Origin: Flavobacteriaceae bacterium PS02336
GTDB lineage: Bacteria; Bacteroidota; Bacteroidia; Flavobacteriales; Flavobacteriaceae
Reading direction: 5' to 3'
Length of the DNA stretch: 64,000 nt
Assembly: GCA_029960065.1 (NCBI GenBank)
Contig: JASCOF010000001.1
Span: forward strand, 1,364,001 to 1,428,000
This document shows positions 25,501-34,600 of the stretch, piece by piece (the first letter of the stretch is position 1; each line of letters begins with the position of its first letter). The notes under the pieces are model-generated. The model saw only the letters and a list, made by a program, of their open reading frames with translations. It was not told the origin of the DNA and ran no database searches. The position numbers were made by a program, and so were the translations under genes.

Positions 25501-27649
25501 CAAGCATGACCAGTACACTAAATTTTTAAAGGCTTCCTGGGACTACACCTTTGAGGCTTTTTTAACCAGATGCAACAGCGTCATGGGGTCGGCAGTGCTT
25601 ATAAGTGTCGCTAATGAGCATATGGATCTTGCCGGAAGAAGAATTTTTCCTTTACTGAAAATAAGGGAGATTTATCATCTGGATTTCCACAGGTGCCTTA
25701 AAGAATCAGAAGCCTACAGTCCTCTGAGCTATAAAAAGCACCGCCAGCTGCGCCACCTGCAGCTGCAGAATTTCCAAACACTAAAGCATAGAAGCAAAAG
25801 CATTGAAGATCTGGTTATAAACCTTAGCCTTGGCGAGTTTCAAACCGAAATCTTTGGGATCATAGATAATTTTAATCTGGAAAACCCGACAGACCAAAAC
25901 TGGCGTTTTGCACTTGCCCGGATAGACCGCAGAAAATTAAGAATAGTAAAGGAAGTTGAAAACGGCTATCTGTTAGAAACACAACTGGAGGATGACTTGC
26001 AAAAGGTTGTCGAGGAAAATAAGACGAAGCAGGAAGAGAACCATACCGTTTCTTATGCAGCATACTGGTGCATGCAGAAATTTAAGCATGAAACCGTGGA
26101 AGAGGACAGTTATGAAAAATGGTCGGAGTTCCACAAAATCTCTGTGGATGCCCAGGATAATAAAAACATCTCCAAGATGCATAACCAGCCCGTGCTGGTG
26201 GCTGCAATGGGAATCAGGGATTTCTATAGGTCATTAAGCGCAGCAGAAAGAGAATGGTGTGAAACAAAAGTAAACGAGCTCTTTAAATACGAACTTTTCG
26301 AAAATAGGCTAATGGATTTTACGAATTCCAAATACACGGTGTATGAAACAGAAGCTGCCTTTTCTGTTGTTCCAATTTTGATGCTCAAGTCGGATGAGAC
26401 GCAAAAGAAGATGTACAAGCAGAATATTCTTTATTACTTAACGCATTTTCATCAGAGATCCGAGCACAATTCCCTGAGAGCGTCAATTAACAGCTACCTA
26501 TGGAAGCATGATCCCGGTTTTGTATTAAACTGCATCTTCTGCATTGTGGAGTATTCAAAATTCTCGCACCTTAAGCACAGGCTGGAGCATTTAAGCGGAT
26601 ATAAATCTTATAAAAGAAATTTATTTTCCATTATAAAAACAGCACATTATAGAATAAGGTTAAAAATAAATCCCCATTATAAACCCAAAGGCCGCATTGC
26701 TGGGCATATCAAATACAACGATGCCCTTAAACAATACAGCGCCGCTATTGATGCCATTATGAATAGGGTCGCTAAAGAGGAAACCCCAGTGCAGATTGCA
26801 ATTCCTGAATATCAGTCAAATGCAGGCGACTGGCTTTTCGAAGCTTTAAAACTGGTGCCGGCTGAAACAGAACTCAAAATTCTTCGGGACTATTTCAAGA
26901 ATGTCTTGAGTTTCATTTTTGAAACCTTTGCAAAAGATTCCGATCCATATGACGACACGATCCATCATACCCTGCAGCAGTTTTTTCAAGAAAAATTTGC
27001 ACTGTTTTTACTCAGCCAGCCTGAGGATACTGCAATTGAGAACTTTAAAGCATTAATTGACTGGGCTTATGCAGATGGCGTAAAAATCTTTTATTCCGAT
27101 AAAAGATATGATTTTACCGTTAAGTGCCTGGAGGAAGTGGTAAACCAGTTTTTAAATGATGAATCCAAAGCGGCAAATTTCTGGATTTTATGGAGTTATT
27201 TAAGCCATAAGATTTTAACGGCTAAGATGTTTATTTTTGATAAAGCCTTTCTATTCAACCATCGCATACTTTCCTTAACGCAGTTAGATTGGAATCCCCT
27301 AAAAAATAAAAAGCATTTTTTTGAAACTTTTATACTCCAGGGGGGAGATCTTGAATCTTCCGGAAGATTAACAGCCGGCATTGGATTTGAGGAATTAATG
27401 CCTGACGCTGTCAGCTGGCTGGCTGAACGCATTAAAAAAGAGTGGCCCGGAAATAAAGACTGGGATTTTTATCTTGAAAAAATTATTATCCAGACCTATT
27501 ACGACGGCCGCATGAGAAGAGAAATCACGGCATCTGCCAGATTAAGGAATGATTTTATTGCGCTGCTGGACAAGCTGATAGATCAGAGCGCTTCTTCCAC
27601 AGCTTATATAATCCGTGAAGATTTCATATCTTCAAAAGGACTGCCGTAA
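22529..27649 (+). CDS. Trypsin-like protease fused to STAND-type NTPase (Avs1B-like defence sensor/effector)
   Basis: A 1706-residue protein. Residues 1 to about 210 form a trypsin-like domain with visible triad His39 (TARHA), Asp85 (EDIGVLIV) and Ser172 (GYSGSPVF). An NTPase follows with Walker A GKPGSGKS (281-288), Walker B KKIFLIDS (about 343-350) and a FTCRSY sensor-like segment (about 390), as in STAND/NACHT ATPases. The remaining roughly 1250 residues are long, mostly alpha-helical, without clear repeats, and would be the ligand sensor. Protease-STAND proteins coupled to an MBL enzyme are the core of AVAST type 1 systems, which recognise conserved phage proteins. It overlaps the MBL gene by 4 bases. 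Codon use is more AT-rich than the flanking lipid genes, consistent with transfer. Confidence 0.85.
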   Translation: MTAEKDFIVRIENPQGFSSGLIYSPAGQSEEAYVFTARHALVGDNGIAWDCNELSVGFLTDNGWSEYKLHDGDVILFGENNASEDIGVLIVKKQFLPVSLNYDKCPEICLVPAKVHELEITGFPKVVLNQLKRTLHHLMPLKDRDYERQIQIEVSDPLTGEYNDDNLVEGYSGSPVFVKVNDRYFCCGLFLAYETKNKRILGIDLSLVNDLLASRSLPLLSLLQIETDPTVLEAAEKLNENSFRVLSRIRDSVGKVNLPRTEISAAALEVIKNGKLAIFTGKPGSGKSAMVKKILDGLKSDFEIFAFQGEQLDKKSIEEIFADKPFCFGISLSEVLDSPQFGKKKIFLIDSIEKILETDNAETILDFFELLFKRENITLVFTCRSYAAEHLKIRFLRQFPAFPDFDVPALDAAELECIAESYPMLRTLAKNKSLLKVLQIPFNLDKAVSLPQNSVKDDIDTEARFKQIMWEYVIEGREKESDPRKRQLRGETFMEIALKRASAMSAYATVEHARADILHELTADHIIDPEPVYRRSFAAAHDIYEDWALTRHIDSNYLQYIAEEDNYGAFYDAIGTAPAVRRAFRIWISEKIQAMDGSAGQLVKSTLNDSAIQNYWKDEILVAVMQSHYSSDFLRENKDFLFLDQFKYFIRIIFLVRVSCQKPDFSLLNALDVDKRTQVYHNINLVPYGEVWANLIEFIFLNLNLLQPQMRLILSMLLQWEKGLKKNGPFPAEAEHAAKILIWFYSNFTSGVPSGQGRAKTENLENGILMLFRLSDFVKDELKSLIEDAFRNKNRDADFEIGNLYDKILEYALDGYEGQKICKNYPELVLEIAESKWFYYPPTPEQIAEMKRQSILGPYHRSMMHTEQDFGFRRSTERHYSPGSPYETPILNLLLYSPFATVDFLVKLFNHAADSYIKSDFGRDNEFLHPADHRSQITVIMDDGREIKQHASPSLWMMFRGTYFNSPDVLKSCLMAAECYLLQIGRDIKENKHDQYTKFLKASWDYTFEAFLTRCNSVMGSAVLISVANEHMDLAGRRIFPLLKIREIYHLDFHRCLKESEAYSPLSYKKHRQLRHLQLQNFQTLKHRSKSIEDLVINLSLGEFQTEIFGIIDNFNLENPTDQNWRFALARIDRRKLRIVKEVENGYLLETQLEDDLQKVVEENKTKQEENHTVSYAAYWCMQKFKHETVEEDSYEKWSEFHKISVDAQDNKNISKMHNQPVLVAAMGIRDFYRSLSAAEREWCETKVNELFKYELFENRLMDFTNSKYTVYETEAAFSVVPILMLKSDETQKKMYKQNILYYLTHFHQRSEHNSLRASINSYLWKHDPGFVLNCIFCIVEYSKFSHLKHRLEHLSGYKSYKRNLFSIIKTAHYRIRLKINPHYKPKGRIAGHIKYNDALKQYSAAIDAIMNRVAKEETPVQIAIPEYQSNAGDWLFEALKLVPAETELKILRDYFKNVLSFIFETFAKDSDPYDDTIHHTLQQFFQEKFALFLLSQPEDTAIENFKALIDWAYADGVKIFYSDKRYDFTVKCLEEVVNQFLNDESKAANFWILWSYLSHKILTAKMFIFDKAFLFNHRILSLTQLDWNPLKNKKHFFETFILQGGDLESSGRLTAGIGFEELMPDAVSWLAERIKKEWPGNKDWDFYLEKIIIQTYYDGRMRREITASARLRNDFIALLDKLIDQSASSTAYIIREDFISSKGLP

Positions 27650-27713
27650 AATTGGTGACATTTTTCAGTAACTCGGAAAAAAATACAGAAAAGATAAAAA
27701 AGATTCACGGTAT

Positions 27714-27992
27714 TTATGAACCGCACCATTTTGTCTTTAATGACTGTATCTTTGCCTTTAGTGCAGACAGGTCGTTAATCTCATGGAGATAAAACAGTCC
27801 AACTACAATATAATGGGAATTTGGCTTAACGTCTTCATTGAAGGTATCCGTAAAATAAAACTGCGGGTCTGCTGAATTATAAATTAAGGCATATGCATTA
27901 TCAGGATTCGGAGCCGAGATGCATCCATTAAACAGATTTACAATCTCCTGATCAGTAAGCGCACATAAAAAGTGGCAGATTAGTTCATTCAT
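27714..27992 (-). CDS. Hypothetical 92-residue protein
   Basis: A 92-residue acidic protein when begun at the ATG at 27992 (MNELICHFLCALTDQEIVNL). That start leaves 4 bases after the upstream gene's stop, whereas a longer start would overlap it. It contains DNAYALIYNSADPQFYFTD, a polar aromatic segment, and ends KTKWCGS. No family recognised. It is co-directional with the lipoprotein gene before it, so the pair is probably one transcript; any link to the defence genes ending 64 bases away on the other strand is unproven. Confidence 0.55.
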   Translation of the reverse strand: MNELICHFLCALTDQEIVNLFNGCISAPNPDNAYALIYNSADPQFYFTDTFNEDVKPNSHYIVVGLFYLHEINDLSALKAKIQSLKTKWCGS

Positions 27993-27996
27993 GGTA

Positions 27997-28398
27997 TTAC
28001 TTGTAAAATTTATATTCAATTCCAAATTTAAACACCGATGCCGGCGTAGATCCGGTTGGGAAAAAACGGATAATTAAAGTATCGCTGTTTTTTTTTGCTG
28101 TGATCTTATAGCCTCTTTCTTCCATGTAGGTGGAGGTTTTGTCCTGAGCATCAATAATTTCAATTTTGGCAGGATTTTTTGAAACCTTAAATATGGAATT
28201 ATGTGTGTTTTCAAATATAAAAATATTTCCCTGTTTTTCAACTGTAATGTAATCTGCAGAAGCGGTGTCCGAGCTCATGATGCGGTTAACTGCCCCTGCA
28301 TTTAAATTATAAGTGGTTTCAACCATTTTGCCATAGCCCGGTTTCGAACTGCACGACATTATAACCGCCAGTATGGGCAGCAGCGTTTCTTTTTTCAT
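27997..28398 (-). CDS. Hypothetical lipoprotein
   Basis: A 133-residue protein starting MKKETLLPILAVIMSCSSKPG. The short hydrophobic segment followed by MSC and SSK gives a plausible lipobox with lipidation at Cys16. The rest is polar beta-rich sequence (DYITVEKQGNIFIFENTHN, then ITAKKNSDTLIIRFFP). No family recognised. It would sit in the inner leaflet of the outer membrane or face the periplasm. It is transcribed with the 92-residue gene downstream. Confidence 0.6.
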   Translation of the reverse strand: MKKETLLPILAVIMSCSSKPGYGKMVETTYNLNAGAVNRIMSSDTASADYITVEKQGNIFIFENTHNSIFKVSKNPAKIEIIDAQDKTSTYMEERGYKITAKKNSDTLIIRFFPTGSTPASVFKFGIEYKFYK

Positions 28399-28839
28399 TT
28401 AACCTTCTTTTACGTTAATAAAATATATCCTTCTGATCTAAAGTTTGATACACGATTTGAAATAAGATCAGGAATTAAATTTTCTCGGCATTATTGCCTG
28501 CTGTTTAAAGCACAACAGCAGATTTATTCTGTAAATATAGCCCTATAATAATCTCGAGGTTACGGTTTTCCGTATTACGCCAATTTTAAATTTATGGCTG
28601 AAGATACGAATATTCGTTCATATCTTCTGGATTTTTGGGTGAATCACCCAATGAAGAAAGCAGGTGGATTTTGATCCGCTAGTATCGGCAGAGCTTCTTT
28701 TCATTTCCCGCAGAAACGGGCATGGACTAAACAGCGGATTTAAAACTGCCGAATTTTAATTACTGTGCAGATCGTTTTTTTAGAAGGCTGGAATTAAAAA
28801 ATTAGCTAACTTTAGGCATAAGAACTAATACAGTACAGT
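28399..28839. other. 441-base non-coding region with a perfect palindrome
   Basis: No supportable gene. The notable feature is the palindrome TTGGGTGAATCACCCAA at 28635-28651, an 8-base exact inverted repeat around one central base. A short hairpin CCCGcagaaaCGGG lies near 28708. It probably carries divergent promoters for the lipoprotein gene (- strand) and the next + strand gene. Confidence 0.45.
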
Positions 28840-29304
28840 ATGGATATTGATTATCAGGACCGTAATATTTTTGAAACGGATTATATTTTCAGGATACAGA
28901 CCTTTGAGAAGTACCTGGAAAGCCCCGCCGCATCACAGCAGCATTATGCAGAGTATAAGGCGGGACTCATTCCCAACATATTTTACGCGCATAATATGAA
29001 GGATGTCCTGAGCCTCTTCAAAGAAGAATATGATGATATAAAGTCCGGACTCGAGCGCTATGAAACGGACGACAACAATGATTTTCCGATGCTCAAGTCC
29101 TACGTAAATACGGAAAGGAACCTGCGAAAAATATTGGACAAGGACCAGCTAAGAGACTATACCACACTGCTGGAACGCTCCTTTGACAGCCAGAAGACCG
29201 ATGCAAAGGCCACAGCAGTGAGCCGTTTTTTTCTGTCCAGCCCGATATTGGAGAGCTATATCTATCAGATTGAGAAGGTTTTCGGGAAAGGCATCCTAGA
29301 CTGA
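28840..29304 (+). CDS. Hypothetical 154-residue protein
   Basis: A soluble, strongly charged, alpha-helical protein starting MDIDYQDRNIFETDY and ending KVFGKGILD. It has no membrane segment, signal or recognisable motif. Helix-rich segments such as DMKDVLSLFKEEYDDIKSGL-like sequence suggest a bundle. It is followed 65 bases later by another unrecognised gene on the same strand. The long ORF with normal codon use supports it as real; function unknown. Confidence 0.6.
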   Translation: MDIDYQDRNIFETDYIFRIQTFEKYLESPAASQQHYAEYKAGLIPNIFYAHNMKDVLSLFKEEYDDIKSGLERYETDDNNDFPMLKSYVNTERNLRKILDKDQLRDYTTLLERSFDSQKTDAKATAVSRFFLSSPILESYIYQIEKVFGKGILD

Positions 29305-29369
29305 TTTCGGATTTTCTGGTGAGATTTTCGGATCATATGCCGTCCTTTTAATCTCTTAATTTTCGATTT

Positions 29370-29762
29370 ATGGAACTGCATTTTGAAGATTTAGCGCTGA
29401 CCGTTAGAGCCGGAGAGCTGGACGTGCCTTACGGCCTGAGTGACGAGACCCTGTTTTTATCGGTCCGCAGCCATTTAGCCGGTGTGCTTGGTTTCGGAGG
29501 CACAGAAATTTTCTGTTTTGGACCGGCACCGGACAACACGGCAGACGGTCAGGATGAGCTGCTGGAGAACGGCATCTTCTACCGTATCATCGGATATGAA
29601 AAGAATCTTGGCATCGATCTGGAGAGTGCGGCGGATGAAATAATGAGCGCCTTCCATTTCTTGGTCGAAAATTTCGAGCCAAGATGGGCCACGATCTTCG
29701 TGGAGGAGGGATCCGCAAAAAGAGAGGTGACAATCGAGCTTCTGTATCAGGAAGTGTTCTGA
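29370..29762 (+). CDS. Hypothetical 130-residue protein
   Basis: An acidic soluble protein starting MELHFEDLALTVRAGELDVP and ending IELLYQEVF. Predicted mixed alpha/beta with no transmembrane segment. No family recognised. It sits between the 154-residue gene and the DUF1810 gene, all on the + strand with 65-73 base gaps, so these could be one operon of uncharacterised cytoplasmic proteins. Confidence 0.6.
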   Translation: MELHFEDLALTVRAGELDVPYGLSDETLFLSVRSHLAGVLGFGGTEIFCFGPAPDNTADGQDELLENGIFYRIIGYEKNLGIDLESAADEIMSAFHFLVENFEPRWATIFVEEGSAKREVTIELLYQEVF

Positions 29763-29835
29763 AAATCGTTCCTCACTGCTGTTCTTTGCGCAAAAGGATC
29801 AAGCAGGCCAATTATAAATTTAAAATAGAGGAGAA

Positions 29836-30267
29836 ATGAATCCAGAAGACGGCATTGAAAGATTTATCAGCGCGCAGCAGGACACCTACGCCCGGGCATT
29901 GGAAGAAATCAGAAGCGGACGCAAGCAGAGCCACTGGATGTGGTTTGTCTTCCCGCAGATCAGGGGTCTGGGTTTTACGGACTATAATGTATATTTTGGC
30001 CTAAAAGACCTGGACGAAGCCAGGGAATATCTTAACGATCCGGTGCTGGGCAAACGTCTTGTCGAGGTTTCACAGGCGGTCCTGGGACTGAACGGAAAAA
30101 CCGCGCTGGAGATTTTCGGAAAGCCTGACCAGCGGAAGCTCAGGTCCTGCATGACGCTGTTCAGCAGGATTGCCGATGCGGATCCGGTCTTCGGAAAAGT
30201 GCTTCAGAAATACTATGGCGGCATTTTGGATGAGAAAACAATTTCCATTCTCGGGACTCAAAATTAG
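29836..30267 (+). CDS. DUF1810 family protein
   Basis: A 143-residue protein of standard DUF1810 length with the family's core: RFISAQQDTYARALEEIRSG, then KQSHWMWFVFPQIRGLG (about 35-51), KLRSCMTLFSRI (about 101-112), and the YYGGILDEKT ending. Structures in this family resemble a calpastatin-like or NTPase-inhibitor fold with no assigned enzyme activity, so the function is unknown. It is convergent with the next gene, whose stop lies 24 bases away. Confidence 0.88.
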   Translation: MNPEDGIERFISAQQDTYARALEEIRSGRKQSHWMWFVFPQIRGLGFTDYNVYFGLKDLDEAREYLNDPVLGKRLVEVSQAVLGLNGKTALEIFGKPDQRKLRSCMTLFSRIADADPVFGKVLQKYYGGILDEKTISILGTQN

Positions 30268-30290
30268 GTTCTAATGATTCTATCCAAACC

Positions 30291-30728
30291 TCACAGGTCG
30301 ACGTAGATAATTTTTACCTTCTCGCGGTGCCCGTCGATCAGGCAATTTATCTCATTGCTCAGCTCCCTGTACTTGGCTGCCGACTCTTCCTTTTCCTGAT
30401 TCTTTTCCATTTCCAGCCTATTGGTTTTTTCCTCGGGAGTTTCCTGGACCATCTGCCCCAATTCCATTTCGGTGCCTGGCTCGCCATCATTTTCCAGAGC
30501 CTCTTTCTGCTGCCACCTTAAGGCAGCTTTTGCCTCCCTGTGGCAGACGATGATGTAGTCTTTCAGCAGCCCGACACATCTTTGCACATGCTCGCCGAAG
30601 CCGCCGTCTTCGTCAAGGAGTTCATAGGGATAGGTGTAATTGATGATCTCCATTCGGGAATGAAGGTCAATTTTAAAGTATTCTATAAATTCAGAGTCTG
30701 TGACTCCGTTAAACTTATCGATTTCCAT
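30291..30728 (-). CDS. Hypothetical 145-residue coiled-coil protein
   Basis: A soluble protein starting at the ATG at 30728 (MEIDKFNGVTDSEFIEYFK); a longer frame would run into the neighbouring gene. The C-terminal half is very charged with a likely coiled coil (about 75-130, rich in E and K), and it ends KVKIIYVDL. No family recognised. It starts 12 bases after the stop of the HMCES/YedK gene on the same strand, so it is probably co-transcribed with it. Confidence 0.6.
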   Translation of the reverse strand: MEIDKFNGVTDSEFIEYFKIDLHSRMEIINYTYPYELLDEDGGFGEHVQRCVGLLKDYIIVCHREAKAALRWQQKEALENDGEPGTEMELGQMVQETPEEKTNRLEMEKNQEKEESAAKYRELSNEINCLIDGHREKVKIIYVDL

Positions 30729-30739
30729 AGCAGTATCTG

Positions 30740-31363
30740 TTAGATTTGAAAGCCGACCAGGTTTCCCTGATAGGGAAAGGCGAAATCCTCGATTTTCACC
30801 GACTGGTCCAGCCATGCGGATTCGTCCTGTCGTTTGAGCATAATGGGCATTCTGAGCTTATGGTTATGGATGTACTGCATCAGGCCATTTGCTTTTGTGG
30901 TCACCATGGTGTAGGTGTTTTTAATTTCATTTGTTAGGGGATCCGTCCAGGAGGAATACAGGCCGGCAAACGTAAAGATTTCATCATCCTGCGAATTGAT
31001 CTGGTACTTGTCCTTGCTTTTTCCCTTCTCATCATTCCAGTGCCATTCGTAATAGGCAGATGCGATTATCAGGCATCGGTTATGTGTTATATTCTTGAAT
31101 GATGCTTTCTCGTCAATGGATTCAATGCGGGCATTGAGAGTGTTTTTCCTGAACTCGATGTCCTTTGCCCAGGAAGGCAGCAATCCCCAGGTGTAATCCG
31201 TTGTGATCAGATGCGGAGAGGAATTTAGTATCACAGGGATATTTGGATGGGAGAACCCGTTTATAAAATCCGACTGCAGATAGGTTTCCTCATTGTCGAG
31301 TTCCGCATTAAAGCGTCTTTTGAGATCTTCTATGGAGGCATTCTGCTGGGTATAATAACACAT
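30740..31363 (-). CDS. SOS response-associated peptidase (HMCES/YedK family)
   Basis: A 207-residue SRAP protein. The initiator Met is followed directly by catalytic Cys2 (MCYYTQQ), which forms a thiazolidine crosslink with abasic sites in single-stranded DNA. NARIESIDEKASFKN (about 78-92) and CLIIASAYYEWHW (about 97-109) supply the conserved Asn, Arg and Glu, and HNHKLRMPIML near 166-176 the active-site His. It shields abasic sites during DNA damage. It lies near the DinB-DnaE2 genes, in line with the known association of this family with SOS genes, but it is separated from them by about 290 bases and has its own promoter region. Confidence 0.92.
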   Translation of the reverse strand: MCYYTQQNASIEDLKRRFNAELDNEETYLQSDFINGFSHPNIPVILNSSPHLITTDYTWGLLPSWAKDIEFRKNTLNARIESIDEKASFKNITHNRCLIIASAYYEWHWNDEKGKSKDKYQINSQDDEIFTFAGLYSSWTDPLTNEIKNTYTMVTTKANGLMQYIHNHKLRMPIMLKRQDESAWLDQSVKIEDFAFPYQGNLVGFQI

Positions 31364-31471
31364 AATATTCCGTTTTAAAGGCTGTTTTAAAAATGTCTTA
31401 TCCTGATTCTAATTTGCCCTTTTAAGGGCTTTAGTCTTTTTCATACGGCTTAAGTTTGAATAAACGATCTT

Positions 31472-31624
31472 ATGGAATCTTACCCAATAGACATTAAACG
31501 CATCGAAAGGCTTATTAAAGAAAATGAAAAGCGAAAACAAAAGCTTAGAAAAAGAAACAGCAGAAAACTGATGTACGGCATGCTTGTTTTCCTCTTTCTG
31601 TTTCTGCTTTTCTATCAAATTTAG
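31472..31624 (+). CDS. Small single-span membrane protein, hypothetical (50 residues)
   Basis: ATG 31472 opens 50 codons: a basic, helical N-terminus (IKENEKRKQKLRKRNSRK) followed by a single hydrophobic helix (LMYGMLVFLFLFLLFYQI) to the stop. The basic-then-hydrophobic plan is typical of genuine small membrane proteins. It sits alone on the + strand between two - strand genes. A competing antisense frame exists but looks less protein-like. Confidence 0.45.
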   Translation: MESYPIDIKRIERLIKENEKRKQKLRKRNSRKLMYGMLVFLFLFLLFYQI

Positions 31625-31655
31625 TTCATTCTTAGGACATTGCATAACTAAATAT

Positions 31656-34600
31656 TCAAAATTTCATTCTGTGGCGCGGCAGATTAATTTCGTGATCCTG
31701 CGGATAAGGCTGGCGGTGGGTGCTGCTGACATCCTGTTTGATATTGTGCTGTGTGGAATACCTTTTTTCCGAGTCCGAATATCTCGGATCAGGTATAAAT
31801 GGCATTTTCGCCATTCTGGAAATGGTGATCGTAGGGAAATGATAGTCAACTTCCACTGTGCCCAAAAGCAGGTAGCATCCGCCTCCCTGAAAAGGATTAT
31901 TTACAAGACTGTCCGGGAAATGCGCCGTATCAAAATAGGCTCCCTCATGATCGATCCATGTCCCGAAATACATATTGCCCCTTTTTGTAGGCACCTGTTT
32001 TGTCGAGATGAGATAGGCAAGCATGCGAACTTCCTTCTTATGGTATTTTAACAAATCCCGAACCATCACATCCCCTCGGTATCTGGTTTTGAGCAGATCA
32101 AAAACGGTGCAGGAAACCGGGAAATTCAAAAGCTCGATTTCATCAAAGGCATCCTCAAAAATCGAGCGCTCCAGAACAGGCAGCTTAAATTCCTTTGCAG
32201 GCTGTTCAATGAGCATAAGCCCGCGATTTGCTGGCTTGAAATTATTCATCAAAAGGCTTACCTGCACCAGAAGCTGGTTTTTGGTTTTTCCCGTAAAACG
32301 GAAAGCGCCGATAAAAATAAGTGTCTTTACATTCTCAATTCCCATCGGCACCCTGTTTATAAAATCTTCCAGCGATTTATAGATGCCGTTTCTCTCGCGC
32401 TCAGCAGCGATGAACAGCGATAGTTTGGAATCCAGGCCCTGCAGGTGCATAAATCCCAGATAGATATCGGTGCCGTAAAGAGCGGTCTCGTATCCGCTTT
32501 TATTCACGCAGGGGGTATGGATAACAGCGCCGGCCATTCTGGCTTCGTGCACATAGATTTCAGTTCTGTAGAACCCTCCCTGATTATTGATTACGGCAAC
32601 CATAAATTCAATAGGGTAGTGCACCTTCAGATAAAGGCTCTGGTAGCTCTCCACGGCATAGGATGCGGAGTGGGCCTTACAGAAGGAATAGCCTGCAAAG
32701 GATTCGATCTGGCGGTAGATTTCCTGGCTCAGCGCTTCGGGATGCCCTTTTGCGGCCGCCGAAATAAAAAAATCGTCCTTCACTTTCTGGAGCGCCGCTT
32801 TAGAGCGTCCCTTGCCCGACATGGCACGCCTTAGGATATCGCCGTCCGCTGCCGACAGCCCGCCGTAATGCAGGGCAATTTTGATCACGTCTTCCTGATA
32901 CACCATAATGCCGTAGGTTTCTCCGAGCTCCTTTTCAAAGACCGGGTGAAAGTATTCAAATTTTGACGGGTTGTTATGGCGGAATATGTATTCCTTCATC
33001 ATTCCCGACTGCGCCACTCCTGGACGGATGATCGAAGAGGCAGCAACAAGGGTTTTATAATTATCGCATTTCAGACGGCGCAAAAGCCCCCGCATCGCAG
33101 GGCTCTCGATATAGAAGCATCCTATGGTTCTCCCTTCGGCCAGATAGACGTTTGCGGAGGGTTCGTTTTTTGAGATTCTCGTGTCGCGGATATTGATCCG
33201 GATTCCTCTGTTCTTCTCAATAATCTTCACGGTATCGTCAATATGCCCGATGCCCCGCTGGCTGAGGATGTCAAACTTGTCAAAACCGATATCCTCTGCC
33301 GTATGCATATCAAAGAGCACAATGGGGAATCCTTTCGGGGGCATTTCCAGAGGGGTGTAATTGGTCAGCGGCTCTTCGGAAATCAATATCCCGCAGGAAT
33401 GCATGCTTCTCATATTGGGGTATTTTTCGAGCATCATGCCGTATTCCTGAACCAGCTTTACAATTGAGTTGGTCTGGTGGAGCTTCATTGGATTTTTCGC
33501 CAGCATATCCAGCTCGTCTTTAGGCAGGCCGAAGACCTTTCCGACCTCGCGGAAAATCGAGCGGTATTTGAATTCAACATTAGTCCCGCAGAATGCCACA
33601 TAGTCGCTTCCGTATCGGTTTGAGATGTATTTCAGGATCACATCGCGCTCTTTCCACGACCAGTCGATATCGAAGTCGGGAGGGCTTTTGCGGTTCTCAT
33701 TCAAAAAGCGCTCGAAATACAGGTCAAGCTCCAATGGGCAGATGTCGGTTATTCCCAGACAGTAGGCAATGATGCTGTTCGCGCCCGAGCCCCTTCCGAT
33801 ATGAAGGAAGCCGCAGAAGGTGCTGTAGCGTATGATGTCCCAGGTGATCAGAAAGTAGCCGCTGAATTCAAGGTCATTGATGACTTTCAGCTCTTTCTCC
33901 ACACGCGCTTTTGCTTCTGCATTATGGCGCCCATATCTCCGTACCAGGCCTTCTTCGGCAAGGGTGGTCAGAAGGGCAATATCCCCTTTTTTACTTTTGG
34001 TGTAATGCCTTTTGTTTTTCGGACTTTCAAAATCGTACTGAAAATTACAGCGCTCGATGATATGCCTTGTATTCTGGATGATTTCGGGATAATCTTCATA
34101 CAGTGCGATAAGTTCCGCTTCCGGAATCATCACATCCGATTTGCCGCACCAGTGGTCAGGTTCGAGTTTGGAGAGAAGCTCATTGAGGTCAACCGCGCGC
34201 AGGATCCTGTGCAGGTTGTATTCCCTTTTGGTGCGGAATACCACCGGCTGGAGGATCACCATTTCGGCGCGGCGTCTTCTCCACTGCGATACGACGAGCT
34301 TCTGCAGCTGGTCGGGACGTATGCCTATGTATTCATTATGCCGCAGCTCGTCGGGCGCATTTTCCAGAGGATAGATGATGAAAACATCCGAGAAGAACGG
34401 CGCTGTTTCGGGGAGCGGCTTCTTTTCAAAGTTATGTTCGGTCAGAAAGCGGTTCATCTGGGCGAGCCCCACGGCATTCTGCGCAAGGCCGATATAGCGC
34501 AATTTATGGCAGCAGCGGAATTCTATCCCGACAAGCGGTTTTATGCCTAGAGCCTGGCAGCCTTTTATAAAATCATAAATCCCTGTAACGGTATTGATAT

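Noticed and set aside
33801..34550. 249-residue + strand ORF over dnaE2
   Set aside because: Antisense shadow of a conserved polymerase gene; no domain seen.
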